Source: Streptomyces sp. NBC_00224
GTDB lineage: Bacteria; Actinomycetota; Actinomycetes; Streptomycetales; Streptomycetaceae
DNA: 64,000 nucleotides
Assembly (NCBI RefSeq): GCF_041435195.1
Contig: NZ_CP108106.1
Span: forward strand, 5,495,501 to 5,559,500
Direction of reading: 5' to 3'
Shown here: positions 1-8,416 of the stretch, piece after piece
Numbering within the stretch: the stretch's first letter is position 1
Layout of the letters: the number at the start of each line of letters is the position of its first letter
Made by a program: the position numbers and the translations under genes
The notes under the pieces: model-generated
What the model saw: the letters and a program-made list of their open reading frames with translations, nothing else
The model's database searches: none
Told to the model about the DNA's origin: nothing

Positions 1-335
1 TCGACCGGCAGCTCATGTGGGTGCAGAACCGCACAAAAGTCACCTTCGGGCCCGTCGCCATTCGCAGCGGGCGGCCCGGGTACGCCACCCGTACCGGTAC
101 CTACCCCGTCTACTGGCGGCACAAGAACCACTGGTCGACCATCTACAACGCGCCCATGCCGTACGCCCAGTTCTTCAGCGGAGGGCAGGCGTTCCATGCC
201 ATTTACGACAACATCTACTCCACCGTCGGGTCACGTGGATGCGTCAATCTGACCTACTCGGAGGCCAAGCGGCTGTGGGGCGCGCTCGCCAAAGGTGACC
301 CGGTCCACATCTGGGGGCGCAGGCCCGGCGCCTGA
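1..335 (+). CDS. L,D-transpeptidase (YkuD family), 3' part
   Basis: Only the C-terminal part (about 110 residues) lies in the window; the reading frame is open to the left edge. It shows the YkuD catalytic signature: a conserved His in HAIYDN followed about 16 residues later by GSRGCVNL, whose Cys is the acyl-accepting nucleophile. Enzymes of this family make 3-3 cross-links in peptidoglycan, or attach peptides to it, outside the membrane. Domains upstream (signal peptide, Ig-like or peptidoglycan-binding) cannot be seen. The gene lies 32 bases upstream of alanine racemase, so both neighbours concern the cell wall. Arg replaces the common His in the SHGC motif, which I believe occurs in part of the family. 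Confidence 0.85.
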   Translation, partial: DRQLMWVQNRTKVTFGPVAIRSGRPGYATRTGTYPVYWRHKNHWSTIYNAPMPYAQFFSGGQAFHAIYDNIYSTVGSRGCVNLTYSEAKRLWGALAKGDPVHIWGRRPGA

Positions 336-367
336 GCCGGGGGCGGAGCTCTGAGAGACTTGGCGCG

Positions 368-1519
368 ATGACCGCGATGACTCAGACAGTGCACACGCGA
401 GCCCGCGCCGAGATCGATCTGGCCGCCCTGCGCGCCAACGTCCGTGCGCTGCGCGCCCGTACCCCCGGCGCGCAGCTCATGGCTGTCGTGAAGGCGGACG
501 CGTACGGGCACGGCGCCGTGCCGTGCGCCCGGGCCGCGATCGAGGCGGGCGCCGCCTGGGTCGGCACGGCCACCCCGCACGAGGCCCTGGCGCTGCGCGC
601 GGCCGGGATCGGCGGGCGGATGCTCTGCTGGCTGTGGACGCCGGGCGGGCCCTGGCGCGAGGCCGTCGAGGCCGACATCGATGTGTCGGTGAGCGGGATG
701 TGGGCCCTGGAGGAGGCCGTGGAGGCCGCCCGCGCCGCCGGGCGCGTCGCCCGTGTCCAGCTCAAGGCCGACACCGGGCTCGGGCGCAACGGGTGTCAGC
801 CCGCCGACTGGCCCGAGCTCGTCCAGGCCGCCCTCGCGGCCCCCGAGGTCCGCGTCACCGGCCTCTGGTCGCACTTCGCCTGCGCCGACGAGCCCGGTCA
901 CCCCTCCATCGCCGCCCAGCTCACCCTGTTCCGCGAGCTGGTGGCGTACGCCGAGAAGGCGGGCATCGAGCCCGAGGTGCGGCACATCGCCAACTCCCCG
1001 GCCACCCTCACCCTCCCCGAGTCCCACTTCGACCTGGTGCGGACCGGTATCGCCATGTACGGCGTCAGCCCCGCGCCCGAGCTCGGCGCCCCGGGCGACT
1101 TCGGGCTGCGGCCGGTGATGACGCTCGCCGCGTCCGTGGCGCTGGCCAAGCAGGTCCCGGCGGGTCACGGCGTCAGCTACGGGCATCACTACGTCACAGA
1201 ACGCGAGACGACCCTCGCGCTGGTTCCGCTCGGTTACGCCGACGGCATCCCGCGGCACGCCTCCGGGCGCGGCCCCGTGCTCCTCGGGGGCCGGGTGCGG
1301 ACGGTGGCGGGCCGGGTCGCCATGGACCAGTTCGTCGTCGACCTCGAAGGGGACACCGTCGAGCCGGGCGCGGAGGCGATCCTGTTCGGGCCGGGCGACC
1401 GGGGCGAGCCGAGCGCCGAGGACTGGGCGCGGGCCGCGGACACCATCGCGTACGAGATCGTCACCCGGATCGGTTCGCGGGTGCCGCGCGTCTACCGACA
1501 CGAGAATTCCGACAGCTGA
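368..1519 (+). CDS. alr: Alanine racemase
   Basis: Pyridoxal-phosphate enzyme that interconverts L- and D-alanine, supplying D-Ala for peptidoglycan. The 383-residue product has the usual length. The PLP-binding lysine is Lys42 in AVVKADAYGHG, and the opposing catalytic tyrosine is Tyr271 in VSYGHHY. An N-terminal TIM-barrel and C-terminal beta domain are expected. Two in-frame ATGs occur (368 and 377); the first is used here. It is followed after 26 bases by the hydrolase and tsaE, the order seen in many actinobacteria including M. tuberculosis (alr next to tsaE). The identification is secure. Confidence 0.97.
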   Translation: MTAMTQTVHTRARAEIDLAALRANVRALRARTPGAQLMAVVKADAYGHGAVPCARAAIEAGAAWVGTATPHEALALRAAGIGGRMLCWLWTPGGPWREAVEADIDVSVSGMWALEEAVEAARAAGRVARVQLKADTGLGRNGCQPADWPELVQAALAAPEVRVTGLWSHFACADEPGHPSIAAQLTLFRELVAYAEKAGIEPEVRHIANSPATLTLPESHFDLVRTGIAMYGVSPAPELGAPGDFGLRPVMTLAASVALAKQVPAGHGVSYGHHYVTERETTLALVPLGYADGIPRHASGRGPVLLGGRVRTVAGRVAMDQFVVDLEGDTVEPGAEAILFGPGDRGEPSAEDWARAADTIAYEIVTRIGSRVPRVYRHENSDS

Positions 1520-1545
1520 ACCCGCGGACCACAAGGAGCGGCACG

Positions 1546-2757
1546 GTGAGCGAGACCAGCACGGGGGACGTGGCGCAGGCTGCCGTGGGCAGCTGGCGGC
1601 TGGCGGGTCTGGCCGGGGCCGCGATAGGTGTGGTCGCGGCGGGGGCCGCCGCCGGGGTCGCGGTCGAGCGGCTCACCGTCGGGCGCGGCATGCGCAGGAA
1701 GGCCCGCCTCGCGCTGGACGCGGCGGGGCCGTACGGCGCGCTGCGCGGCACGCCGGGGCGCGCGTACTCCGACGACGGCACCGAGCTCTACTACGAGACC
1801 GACGAGGCCGAGCCGTCCGCCAAGGTCAACGGGGCGCGCAAGCGGCGGCTGTTCGGCCGCAAGGCGCCCGCGCCCGTCACCGTCGTCTTCTCGCACGGCT
1901 TCTGTCTGAGCCAGGACGCCTGGCACTTCCAGCGGGCCGCGCTGCGCGGGGTCGTGCGGACCGTCCACTGGGACCAGCGCAGCCACGGCCGCTCGGCGCG
2001 CGGCGAGGCGCAGGCGCAGGGCAGGCCCGTCACCATCGACCAGCTGGGCCGCGACCTCAAGGCGGTCCTCGACGCGGCCGCCCCCGAGGGGCCGCTGGTG
2101 CTGGTGGGGCACTCGATGGGCGGCATGACGGTGATGGCGCTCGCCGACCAGTACCCGGAGCTGATCCGCGACCGGGTCGTCGGCGTCGCCTTCGTCGGCA
2201 CGTCCTCGGGCAGGCTGGGCGAGGTGAGCTACGGGCTGCCGGTGGCGGGGGTGAACGCGGTGCGCCGCATCCTGCCCGGCGTGCTGAAGGCGCTCGGCTC
2301 GCAGGCGGAGCTGGTGGAGCGGGGGCGGCGGGCCACGGCCGACCTCTTCGCCGGGATGATCAAGCGGTACTCGTTCTCCTCGAAGGACGTGGACCCGGCG
2401 GTGGCCCGGTTCGCGGAGCGGATGATCGAGGGGACGCCGATCGACGTGGTGGCGGAGTTCTACCCGGCCTTCGACGACCACGACAAGGAGGCGGCGCTCC
2501 AGATCTTCGCCGAGGTGCCCGCGCTCGTCCTGGCCGGCGACCGCGACCTGGTCACGCCCAGCTCGCACAGCGAGTCCATCGCGGACCTGCTGCCCGACGC
2601 CGAGCTGGTCATCGTCCCGGACGGCGGGCACCTGGTGATGCTGGAGCACCCCGAGACGGTCACCGACCGGCTGGCGGACCTGCTGGTGCGGGTCGGCGCG
2701 GTGCCGGAGGCGACTAACGTTGGCACGTATGGAAGCACCGCACAGCCAGGCCACTGA
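1546..2757 (+). CDS. Alpha/beta-fold hydrolase, membrane-anchored
   Basis: Predicted serine hydrolase of 403 residues, probably starting at GTG 1546 behind AAGGAG; the frame is open much further upstream but overlaps alr there. Residues about 18-40 form one hydrophobic segment rich in Gly and Ala, a likely membrane anchor. The catalytic core begins around residue 110: HGF (oxyanion side), GHSMGG with nucleophile Ser190, GDRDLVTP for the acid, and GGHLVMLEHP for the His. The substrate cannot be told from sequence. The 3' end overlaps tsaE by 29 bases, so the two are probably co-translated. The alr-hydrolase-tsaE order is a known actinobacterial arrangement. Confidence 0.88.
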   Translation: MSETSTGDVAQAAVGSWRLAGLAGAAIGVVAAGAAAGVAVERLTVGRGMRRKARLALDAAGPYGALRGTPGRAYSDDGTELYYETDEAEPSAKVNGARKRRLFGRKAPAPVTVVFSHGFCLSQDAWHFQRAALRGVVRTVHWDQRSHGRSARGEAQAQGRPVTIDQLGRDLKAVLDAAAPEGPLVLVGHSMGGMTVMALADQYPELIRDRVVGVAFVGTSSGRLGEVSYGLPVAGVNAVRRILPGVLKALGSQAELVERGRRATADLFAGMIKRYSFSSKDVDPAVARFAERMIEGTPIDVVAEFYPAFDDHDKEAALQIFAEVPALVLAGDRDLVTPSSHSESIADLLPDAELVIVPDGGHLVMLEHPETVTDRLADLLVRVGAVPEATNVGTYGSTAQPGH

Positions 2758-3235
2758 CGCCACGACCCGGCTCACCCTCGACTCCCCCGCCGAGATGCAG
2801 GAGTTGGGCCGCAAGATCGCCAAACTGCTCCGCCCGGGCGACCTCGTCCTGCTCACCGGCGAGCTCGGCGCGGGCAAGACGACACTGGCGCGCGGCCTCG
2901 GCGAGAGCCTCGGGGTGCGCGGCGCGGTGACCTCCCCCACCTTCGTGATCGCCCGGGTCCACCCGTCCCTGACGGGCGGCCCGGCCCTGGTGCACGTGGA
3001 CGCGTACCGGCTCGGCGGCGGTCTGGACGAGATGGAGGACCTGGACCTCGACGTCTCGCTGCCGGACTCCGTGGTGGTCGTGGAGTGGGGCGACGGCAAG
3101 GTGGAGGAGCTCTCCGACGACCGGCTGCACGTGGTCATCGACCGGGTGGTCGGCGAGACGGACGACGACCGCCGGGTGGTGACCGTGACCGGTCTGGGTG
3201 CGCGGTGGTCGGGGGCCGGGATCGAGGGCCTGTAG
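2729..3235 (+). CDS. tsaE: tRNA t6A37 biosynthesis ATPase TsaE
   Basis: Small P-loop ATPase (168 residues) that acts with TsaB and TsaD to transfer the threonylcarbamoyl group to A37 of ANN-decoding tRNAs. The Walker A motif GELGAGKT is at residues 44-51, followed by the family motif TSPTFV and the DAYRL block, then EWGD near residue 120. The ATG at 2729 is preferred to a TTG nine bases upstream. It overlaps the end of the hydrolase gene. tsaB, rimI and tsaD lie about 1.1 kb downstream, separated by a small ORF and an oppositely oriented gene, so here tsaE is split from its partners' operon. Confidence 0.95.
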   Translation: MEAPHSQATDATTRLTLDSPAEMQELGRKIAKLLRPGDLVLLTGELGAGKTTLARGLGESLGVRGAVTSPTFVIARVHPSLTGGPALVHVDAYRLGGGLDEMEDLDLDVSLPDSVVVVEWGDGKVEELSDDRLHVVIDRVVGETDDDRRVVTVTGLGARWSGAGIEGL

Positions 3236-3339
3236 CCGCCTGTGGCCGGGCGGGGCGCGTGGGACACGTACGTTCCGACAAGGCGTCGGCAAAATGTTGC
3301 GCGGGTCCCGCCGGGCGTGGTCACATGGTAGGAGAGACC

Positions 3340-3359
3340 TGGTTAGGTCTACCTAACCA
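3340..3359. promoter_or_regulatory. Perfect inverted repeat, iron-box-like operator candidate
   Basis: TGGTTAGGTCTACCTAACCA has two perfect 9-base arms around CT. It contains TTAGG-N4-CCTAA, the right-hand part of the DtxR/DmdR iron box TTAGGTTAGGCTCACCTAA as I remember it, with 13 of 19 positions matching by eye. It ends 28 bases before the ATG of the small ORF at 3388, where a repressor could block transcription or translation initiation. The resemblance is observed; binding by an iron regulator is inference. Confidence 0.5.
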
Positions 3360-3387
3360 CGCCTTCTCCAGGAGCCGGGAGGCCGCC

Positions 3388-3567
3388 ATGACCGTGTCGG
3401 AGCGCGAAGCGCAGCCGCGGCGTACGCAGGGTGTGTCCATGAGCGATCTGCTGGCCTCCTGCGCGGCAGCGAGCGCCGTCTCGACCCCGCCGAATCCGGC
3501 GGAGCCGGACGAGGAACGGCCGCCCGCCAAGACCGAGGAGAAAGGCGTGCGGCGCGATGCCGCTTAA
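3388..3567 (+). CDS. Small hypothetical protein (59 aa)
   Basis: Hydrophilic 59-residue product starting MTVSEREAQPRRTQ and rich in Ala, Pro and charged residues, with one short hydrophobic stretch (SDLLASCAAASAV, residues 18-30). I do not recognise a family. The ATG is preceded by GGGAGG, a plausible ribosome site. A longer in-frame extension upstream exists but would run through the inverted repeat at 3340-3359. That repeat just upstream is the main support for it being a regulated gene. Coding status is moderately likely. Confidence 0.5.
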   Translation: MTVSEREAQPRRTQGVSMSDLLASCAAASAVSTPPNPAEPDEERPPAKTEEKGVRRDAA

Positions 3568-3631
3568 CTCTTTCAGGTGTAACTGACGGTACGGGTGCGG
3601 CAGTGCGCACTCAGGGGCGCGGGGCTGTGCC

Positions 3632-4216
3632 CTACGGCACCACGACGATCTTCGAGCCGATCGTGGCGAACGTCCACAGCGCGTTGCCGTCCTCGCGCTT
3701 CATCCGGATGCCGCCGGTGCGCTTGCTCGGGTCCGGGCTGGCCACCTTGCCGTTGACGGCCGCGCTGAAGCCGATCGTCACGGAGTCGACGGTGGCGAAC
3801 CGGACGACGTGCTCGATCCGCACCCCGTCCGAGCCGGGGACGGACGCGGCCCGCGAGGTCACCGCGTAGTTGCCGGGCTTGGGGCTGACCGTCGACGGCA
3901 TGACCTCGAAGGTCTTGGGCGCCAGGCCCTTGAGCGTCTTGGTGCCGACCAGCCAGACGCGCTTGCCGCCCAGCGAGTACACGACGCGCGGGCCCACACC
4001 GGAGTTCTGCGGCAGCGCCGTCACGTTCTTCGCGGGCACCTTGCCCTTGGGGGATGCCGGCGTCGAGGAGCTCGGGGCGGGCGAGACGGTGGTGCCCGGC
4101 GCGGCCAGATCGGCAGCGGAGGGGGCGTTCGCCGACGCCTGGTAAGCGAGGAAGCCGACCGCCGCGAGTGCCGCCGCGGTGAGCCCGGCCACAAATCCCG
4201 AGCTGCTCCTTGCCAC
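3632..4216 (-). CDS. Secreted YkuD-fold protein without catalytic residues
   Basis: A 194-residue exported protein. GTG start with AAAGGGG upstream; residues 1-30 form a signal peptide or anchor (GFVAGLTAAALAAVGFLAY), followed by a Pro/Ser/Thr-rich linker to about residue 65. The rest resembles an L,D-transpeptidase domain: VYSLGGKRVWLV near its start, PKPGNYAVTSR in the middle, and at the end RTGGIRMKRED...IGSKIVVV, which lines up with the canonical SHGCIRLSNED...VGTPVVIV. The nucleophilic Cys is replaced by Gly and the preceding His by Thr, so transpeptidase chemistry should be absent. It may be a regulator or scaffold in the wall. Homology is inferred by eye. Confidence 0.75.
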   Translation of the reverse strand: MARSSSGFVAGLTAAALAAVGFLAYQASANAPSAADLAAPGTTVSPAPSSSTPASPKGKVPAKNVTALPQNSGVGPRVVYSLGGKRVWLVGTKTLKGLAPKTFEVMPSTVSPKPGNYAVTSRAASVPGSDGVRIEHVVRFATVDSVTIGFSAAVNGKVASPDPSKRTGGIRMKREDGNALWTFATIGSKIVVVP

Positions 4217-4351
4217 CTGACTCGCCCCTTTCGTACGTACAGGCTTACGGATGTCTACAAGCCTGCGGTCATATCTGCGGCTGACGGTAGCAGCCGGGGG
4301 CGGCCGGGGCGGGACGCCGTGCCCCCGGCGCCGTGGCCGTAGGCTGTTCGC

Positions 4352-5005
4352 GTGCTCTTGCTCGCCGTTGATACCGCCACCCCCGCCGTGACCGTCGCCC
4401 TGCACGACGGCACGGACGTCGTCGCCGAGACCAGCCGGGTGGACGCCCGCCGGCACGGGGAGCTGCTGCTGCCCGCCGTCCACCAGGTGCTCGCGGACGC
4501 CGGGCTCACGCTCGACGCCGTCACGGACCTGGTCGTCGGGGTCGGCCCCGGCCCGTACACGGGACTGCGCGTCGGCCTGGTGACGGCCGCGACCTTCGGC
4601 TCGGTGCTCGGGGTGCCCGTCCACGGCCTGTGCACGCTCGACGGCCTCGCCTACGCCTCCGGCATCGAGGAGCCGTTCGTCGTCGCCACCGACGCGCGCC
4701 GCAAAGAGGTCTACTGGGCCCGCTACGACGACTTCCGCACCCGTGTGAGCGAGCCGTCCGTCGACCGGCCCGCCGACATCGCCGAGCAGGTCGCCGGGGT
4801 GCCGGTGGTCGGCGCGGGCGCGGTCCTCTACCCGGAGGCGTTCCCGGACGCCCGCGGGCCCGAGCACCAGTCGGCGGCGGCGCTCGCCTCGCTGGCGGCG
4901 GAGAGGCTGGCGGCGGGCGCGGAGTTCCTGGCGCCGGTGCCGCTGTATCTGCGCCGCCCGGACGCGCAGGTGCCCAAGAACTACAAGGTGGTCACCCCCC
5001 AGTGA
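4352..5005 (+). CDS. tsaB: tRNA t6A biosynthesis protein TsaB
   Basis: Non-catalytic ASKHA-fold partner of TsaD, 217 residues. The N-terminal phosphate-binding-like segment LLAVDTATPA and the motif GVGPGPYTGLRVG (about residues 63-75) are diagnostic. GTG start at 4352, transcribed divergently from the YkuD-like gene. The stop codon overlaps the GTG start of rimI by four bases (GTGA), and rimI in turn overlaps tsaD, so the three are translationally coupled. TsaB, TsaD and TsaE together carry out the last step of t6A formation. Confidence 0.95.
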   Translation: MLLLAVDTATPAVTVALHDGTDVVAETSRVDARRHGELLLPAVHQVLADAGLTLDAVTDLVVGVGPGPYTGLRVGLVTAATFGSVLGVPVHGLCTLDGLAYASGIEEPFVVATDARRKEVYWARYDDFRTRVSEPSVDRPADIAEQVAGVPVVGAGAVLYPEAFPDARGPEHQSAAALASLAAERLAAGAEFLAPVPLYLRRPDAQVPKNYKVVTPQ

Positions 5006-5496
5006 GCGTGGTGCTCCGTGAGATGCGCTGGTGGGACATAGAGCCGGTGCTCGCGCTCGAACACGACCTGTTCCCCGAGGACGCCTGGTCGGCGGGGATG
5101 TTCTGGTCGGAGCTCGCACACGCCAGGGGGCCGGGCGCGACCCGGCGCTATGTGGTCGCGGAGGACGGGTCGGGCCGGCTGGTCGGCTACGCGGGCCTCG
5201 CGGCCGCGGGCGGCCTCGGTGATGTCCAGACCATCGCCGCGGCCCGCGACCAGTGGGGCACGGGCCTCGGCGCCCGGCTCCTGACCGACCTGCTCAAGCA
5301 CGCCACCGCCTTCGAGTGCGACGAGGTCCTGCTCGAAGTGCGGGTGGACAACAAACGGGCCCAGAAGCTCTACGAGCGCTTCGGCTTCGAGCCCATCGGA
5401 TTCCGGCGGGGCTACTACCAGCCGGGCAACATCGACGCGCTCGTGATGCGCCTGATCGTCCAGGAACACGACCGAGAAACAGAAGAGACTGACTGA
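5002..5496 (+). CDS. rimI: Ribosomal protein S18 alanine N-acetyltransferase RimI
   Basis: GNAT acetyltransferase of 164 residues. The acetyl-CoA binding loop is [13 protein letters not shown] (about residues 82-94), and the C-terminal [28 protein letters not shown] block is typical of RimI. The likely target is the N-terminal Ala of ribosomal protein S18. The GTG start overlaps the tsaB stop; the TGA overlaps the tsaD ATG (TGATG). The tsaB-rimI-tsaD order is conserved in actinobacteria. Confidence 0.93.
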   Translation: MSVVLREMRWWDIEPVLALEHDLFPEDAWSAGMFWSELAHARGPGATRRYVVAEDGSGRLVGYAGLAAAGGLGDVQTIAAARDQWGTGLGARLLTDLLKHATAFECDEVLLEVRVDNKRAQKLYERFGFEPIGFRRGYYQPGNIDALVMRLIVQEHDRETEETD

Positions 5497-6602
5497 TGGC
5501 TGACGAACCGCTGGTACTCGGCATCGAGACCTCCTGCGACGAGACCGGCGTCGGCATCGTGCGCGGCACGACGCTGCTCGCCGACGCCGTCGCGTCCAGC
5601 GTGGACACCCACGCCCGGTTCGGCGGCGTGGTGCCCGAGATCGCCTCGCGCGCGCACCTGGAGGCGATGGTCCCCACCATCGAGCGCGCCCTGAAGACGG
5701 CCGGGATCTCCGCCAGGGACCTCGACGGCATCGCGGTGACGGCCGGGCCGGGCCTCGCGGGCGCGCTGCTCGTCGGCGTCTCGGCCGCCAAGGCGTACGC
5801 GTACGCCCTGAACAAGCCGCTGTACGGGGTGAACCACCTGGCCTCGCACATCTGCGTCGACCAGCTGGAGCACGGGCCGCTGCCCGAGCCCACGATGGCG
5901 CTGCTTGTCAGCGGCGGCCACTCCTCGCTGCTGCTCGCGCCCGACATCACCGCGGACGTCCGCCCGATGGGCGCGACGATCGACGACGCGGCGGGCGAGG
6001 CGTTCGACAAGATCGCGCGCGTGCTCAACCTGGGCTTCCCCGGCGGCCCGGTGATCGACCGGCTCGCCAAGGAGGGCGACCCGACGGCGATCGCGTTCCC
6101 GCGCGGTCTGAGCGGCTCGCGCGACCCGGCGTACGACTTCTCCTTCTCGGGGCTGAAGACGGCCGTGGCCCGCTGGATCGAGGCGAAGCGGAACGCGGGC
6201 GAGGAGGTGCCGGTGCGGGACGTGGCCGCCTCCTTCCAGGAGGCGGTGGTCGACGTCCTGACCCGCAAGGCCGTACGGGCCTGCAAGGACGAGGGCGTGG
6301 ACCATCTGATGATCGGCGGCGGCGTCGCGGCCAACTCGCGGCTGCGGGCGCTCGCCCAGGAGCGGTGCGAGAAGGCGGGTATCCGGCTGCGGGTGCCGCG
6401 GCCCGGTCTGTGCACGGACAACGGGGCGATGGTGGCGGCGCTCGGCGCGGAGATGGTGGCGCGCAACCGGCCCGCCTCGGACCTGGACCTGTCGGCGGAC
6501 TCCTCGCTGCCGGTGACGGACCCTCACGTGCCGGGCACGCACGGCCACGCGCACGACCACGACCATGTGCACGAGATCAGCAAGGAGAACCTGTACCCGT
6601 GA
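5496..6602 (+). CDS. tsaD: tRNA N6-adenosine threonylcarbamoyltransferase TsaD
   Basis: Catalytic subunit of the t6A complex, transferring threonylcarbamoyl from TC-AMP to tRNA A37. 368 residues; ASKHA fold with [10 protein letters not shown] at residues 9-18, metal-binding HLASH (His114, His118), [13 protein letters not shown] and [11 protein letters not shown] near residue 270. It begins one base inside the rimI stop. The last 25 residues are unusual: a His-rich tail with seven His within [13 protein letters not shown], beyond the usual catalytic core, suggesting metal binding or simple length drift. The last bases overlap the next small gene (GTGA). Confidence 0.96.
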   Translation: MADEPLVLGIETSCDETGVGIVRGTTLLADAVASSVDTHARFGGVVPEIASRAHLEAMVPTIERALKTAGISARDLDGIAVTAGPGLAGALLVGVSAAKAYAYALNKPLYGVNHLASHICVDQLEHGPLPEPTMALLVSGGHSSLLLAPDITADVRPMGATIDDAAGEAFDKIARVLNLGFPGGPVIDRLAKEGDPTAIAFPRGLSGSRDPAYDFSFSGLKTAVARWIEAKRNAGEEVPVRDVAASFQEAVVDVLTRKAVRACKDEGVDHLMIGGGVAANSRLRALAQERCEKAGIRLRVPRPGLCTDNGAMVAALGAEMVARNRPASDLDLSADSSLPVTDPHVPGTHGHAHDHDHVHEISKENLYP

Positions 6603-6865
6603 CGGTCGCGCTGATGTGGGAGGCGCGGGCGGTCCAGGGCCGCGGCGGGGACCTCCTCGCCTGGGCCCGGGCCCAGCCGCTGCCGCAGGTGCCGGTGCGC
6701 CGGGAGGTCTTCGCGGCGCACCAGGACCGGGTGCTCGTGATCACCTGGTGGGAGGCGGCGTACGACGCGGAGCTGCCCGAACTGCCGGAGCCGGACGGGG
6801 AGTTGGTGACCCGGCCCGTACACCGCTGGCGCTTCGAGTCACTCGGAGTGGAACCTCCGGCCTGA
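6599..6865 (+). CDS. Small conserved hypothetical protein (88 aa)
   Basis: 88-residue soluble protein whose GTG start overlaps the tsaD stop codon, so it is very likely the last gene of the tsaB-rimI-tsaD unit. The pattern ([18 protein letters not shown] at the start, [18 protein letters not shown] in the middle) looks like a ferredoxin-like alpha/beta fold similar to antibiotic-biosynthesis-monooxygenase domains, with several Trp residues. No catalytic motif is recognisable and no function can be assigned. Coupling to tsaD is a positional inference only. Confidence 0.75.
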   Translation: MTVALMWEARAVQGRGGDLLAWARAQPLPQVPVRREVFAAHQDRVLVITWWEAAYDAELPELPEPDGELVTRPVHRWRFESLGVEPPA

Positions 6866-6925
6866 ATTCTGCATCGATCTGTACGCAGGGGACGTATCGG
6901 TCGGCGGTTCGGGGTTGGTTCCACA

Positions 6926-7786
6926 GTGGGTAAGAAGAGCGCGGCAGCGGCGGGACTGGTGCTGTCCGGAGTGCTGCTGGCCACGGGGTGCTCGTCGTCG
7001 GGCGGCTCCGGGAGCGGCCCGGCCAAGACCGGCGGCAGCGGTACGGCGCCCACCCCCTCCGCGCCGGCCTCCGGCCCCGCGCAGGGCGCCGAGGACGGCG
7101 TCGCGAGCGCGTCCGCTTACCGCAAGTGGGGCCTCAAGCCGCTGCCCGCGGCTCCCGCGCCGCCCGCGCAGAAGCCGGTGAAGGCGAAGCCCGGGGAGGT
7201 CCCGGTGATCAGTGACATCCCCACGAAGCAGAAGATCGTCTTCGTGACGTTCGACGACGGGGCCGAGAAGGACCCCAAGTTCGTGGAGATGATGCGGGAC
7301 CTGAAGATCCCTTTCACGATGTTCCTCACCGACGCGGCGATCAGCAGCAACAAGGGCTACTTCAAGCCGCTGCAGCAGCTCGGCAACGGGGTCCAGAACC
7401 ACACCCTGACGCACCCCAACATGCGGACCGAGAGCGGCGCCCAGCAGCAGCACCAGATATGCGGCCAGCAGGAGAAGCTGACCAAGGAGTACGGCAAGGC
7501 TCCCCGGCTCTTCCGGCCGCCGTACGGCAACTGGAACGAGGGGACGCGCGCGGCGGCCAAGGCGTGCGGGATCCAGTCGATCGTGCTGTGGCGCGAGTCG
7601 ATGCAGATCCAGAACATGCAGTACCAGCGCGGCGACAAGAAGCTCCATCCCGGCGACATCATCCTGGCCCACTTCCGCGGCAAGAGTGAGCTCAAGGGCC
7701 ACACGATGACCGAGATGACGGCGAACATGCTCCGCCACATCCAGGAACAGGGCTTCGCGGTGGCGCGCCTGGAGGACTACGTCTAG
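6926..7786 (+). CDS. Polysaccharide deacetylase family lipoprotein (paralogue 1)
   Basis: 286-residue lipoprotein: MGKKS n-region, hydrophobic core and lipobox LLATGC with lipidated Cys22, then a Ser/Gly/Pro linker to about residue 95. The NodB domain has TFDDG (residues 108-112; Asp pair for base and metal), HTLTH (His159, His163 metal ligands) and RPPYGNWN. Such enzymes remove N-acetyl groups from peptidoglycan or other amino-sugar polymers at the cell surface. It ends GFAVARLEDYV, almost the same as the second deacetylase at 13760-14668, so the two are duplicates. GTG start 60 bases after the preceding gene. Confidence 0.88.
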   Translation: MGKKSAAAAGLVLSGVLLATGCSSSGGSGSGPAKTGGSGTAPTPSAPASGPAQGAEDGVASASAYRKWGLKPLPAAPAPPAQKPVKAKPGEVPVISDIPTKQKIVFVTFDDGAEKDPKFVEMMRDLKIPFTMFLTDAAISSNKGYFKPLQQLGNGVQNHTLTHPNMRTESGAQQQHQICGQQEKLTKEYGKAPRLFRPPYGNWNEGTRAAAKACGIQSIVLWRESMQIQNMQYQRGDKKLHPGDIILAHFRGKSELKGHTMTEMTANMLRHIQEQGFAVARLEDYV

Positions 7787-7844
7787 GCCTGTGACCTGTT
7801 GGCCGGGCAGCCGGAAAAAATCTTCGGAAGAAATCCGCGGGTCG

Positions 7845-7871
7845 TGTCGAATCCGGGTCCGGCCGTTCGAC
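7845..7871 (+). promoter_or_regulatory. ECF42-type promoter candidate
   Basis: TGTCGA (7845-7850), 17 bases, then CGAC (7868-7871), about 70 bases before the DGPF gene. This fits the promoter motif I recall for ECF42 sigma factors in S. venezuelae (TGTCGA in the -35 and CGA/TC in the -10 region). The cognate sigma gene follows at 8417, so the pair would be self-contained. Confidence 0.6.
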
Positions 7872-7942
7872 GTATGAGTGAGAGGCGGGGAACAGCCCCG
7901 CAGCCACCCCTCCGGGCTTCCGGACGTTTCGAGGAGAACACC

Positions 7943-8299
7943 ATGCCGCGCTACCTGTCGATGGTCCGCATCAACGAGACCGACGCCCCCGCCGAGGGTC
8001 CGAGCGCCGAGCTGATGGAGCGGATGGGCAGTCTGATCGAGGAGATGACCAAGGCCGGGGTCCTGCTCGACACCGCCGGGCTCACCCCCACCGCCCAGGG
8101 CACCAGGGTCACCTGGTCGGGCGGGAAGCTCTCGACGACCGACGGGCCGTTCACCGAGTCCAAGGAGGTCGTCGGCGGCTACGCGCTCATGCAGTGCAAG
8201 GACAAGGCCGAGGCGATCGAATGGGCCAAGCGGTTCCTGACGATCCACGAGGAGCACTGGACGGTCACCTCCGAGATCCGCGAGATCTTCGAGGGCTGA
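7943..8299 (+). CDS. YCII/DGPF-domain protein
   Basis: 118-residue single-domain protein of the YCII-related (DGPF) family: MPRYLSMVRINE start, TTDGPFTESKEVVGGYAL core motif at about residues 70-87, and a C-terminal HW dipeptide region. Ribosome site GAGGAG seven bases before ATG 7943. The family has a dimeric alpha+beta barrel; an enzymatic role is unproven. Genes of this type are the standard partners of ECF42 sigma factors, and one follows 117 bases downstream. The ECF42-like promoter in front suggests the protein is the direct target of that sigma factor. Confidence 0.9.
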   Translation: MPRYLSMVRINETDAPAEGPSAELMERMGSLIEEMTKAGVLLDTAGLTPTAQGTRVTWSGGKLSTTDGPFTESKEVVGGYALMQCKDKAEAIEWAKRFLTIHEEHWTVTSEIREIFEG

Positions 8300-8416
8300 G
8301 AGCCTGTCTTCGAACCCCCGCCTGCGCCCCGACGCCCGGCACGCACGGCTCTGAGGCCGCGTCCCCGGCCCGGCGCCGATTGCCGATGCGCCGCGCGGGT
8401 GCTCTGATGACTGCCC

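Noticed and set aside
1492..3324. 610-codon minus-strand frame over the hydrolase and tsaE
   Set aside because: Both plus-strand genes have clear catalytic motifs; the antisense frame has none.
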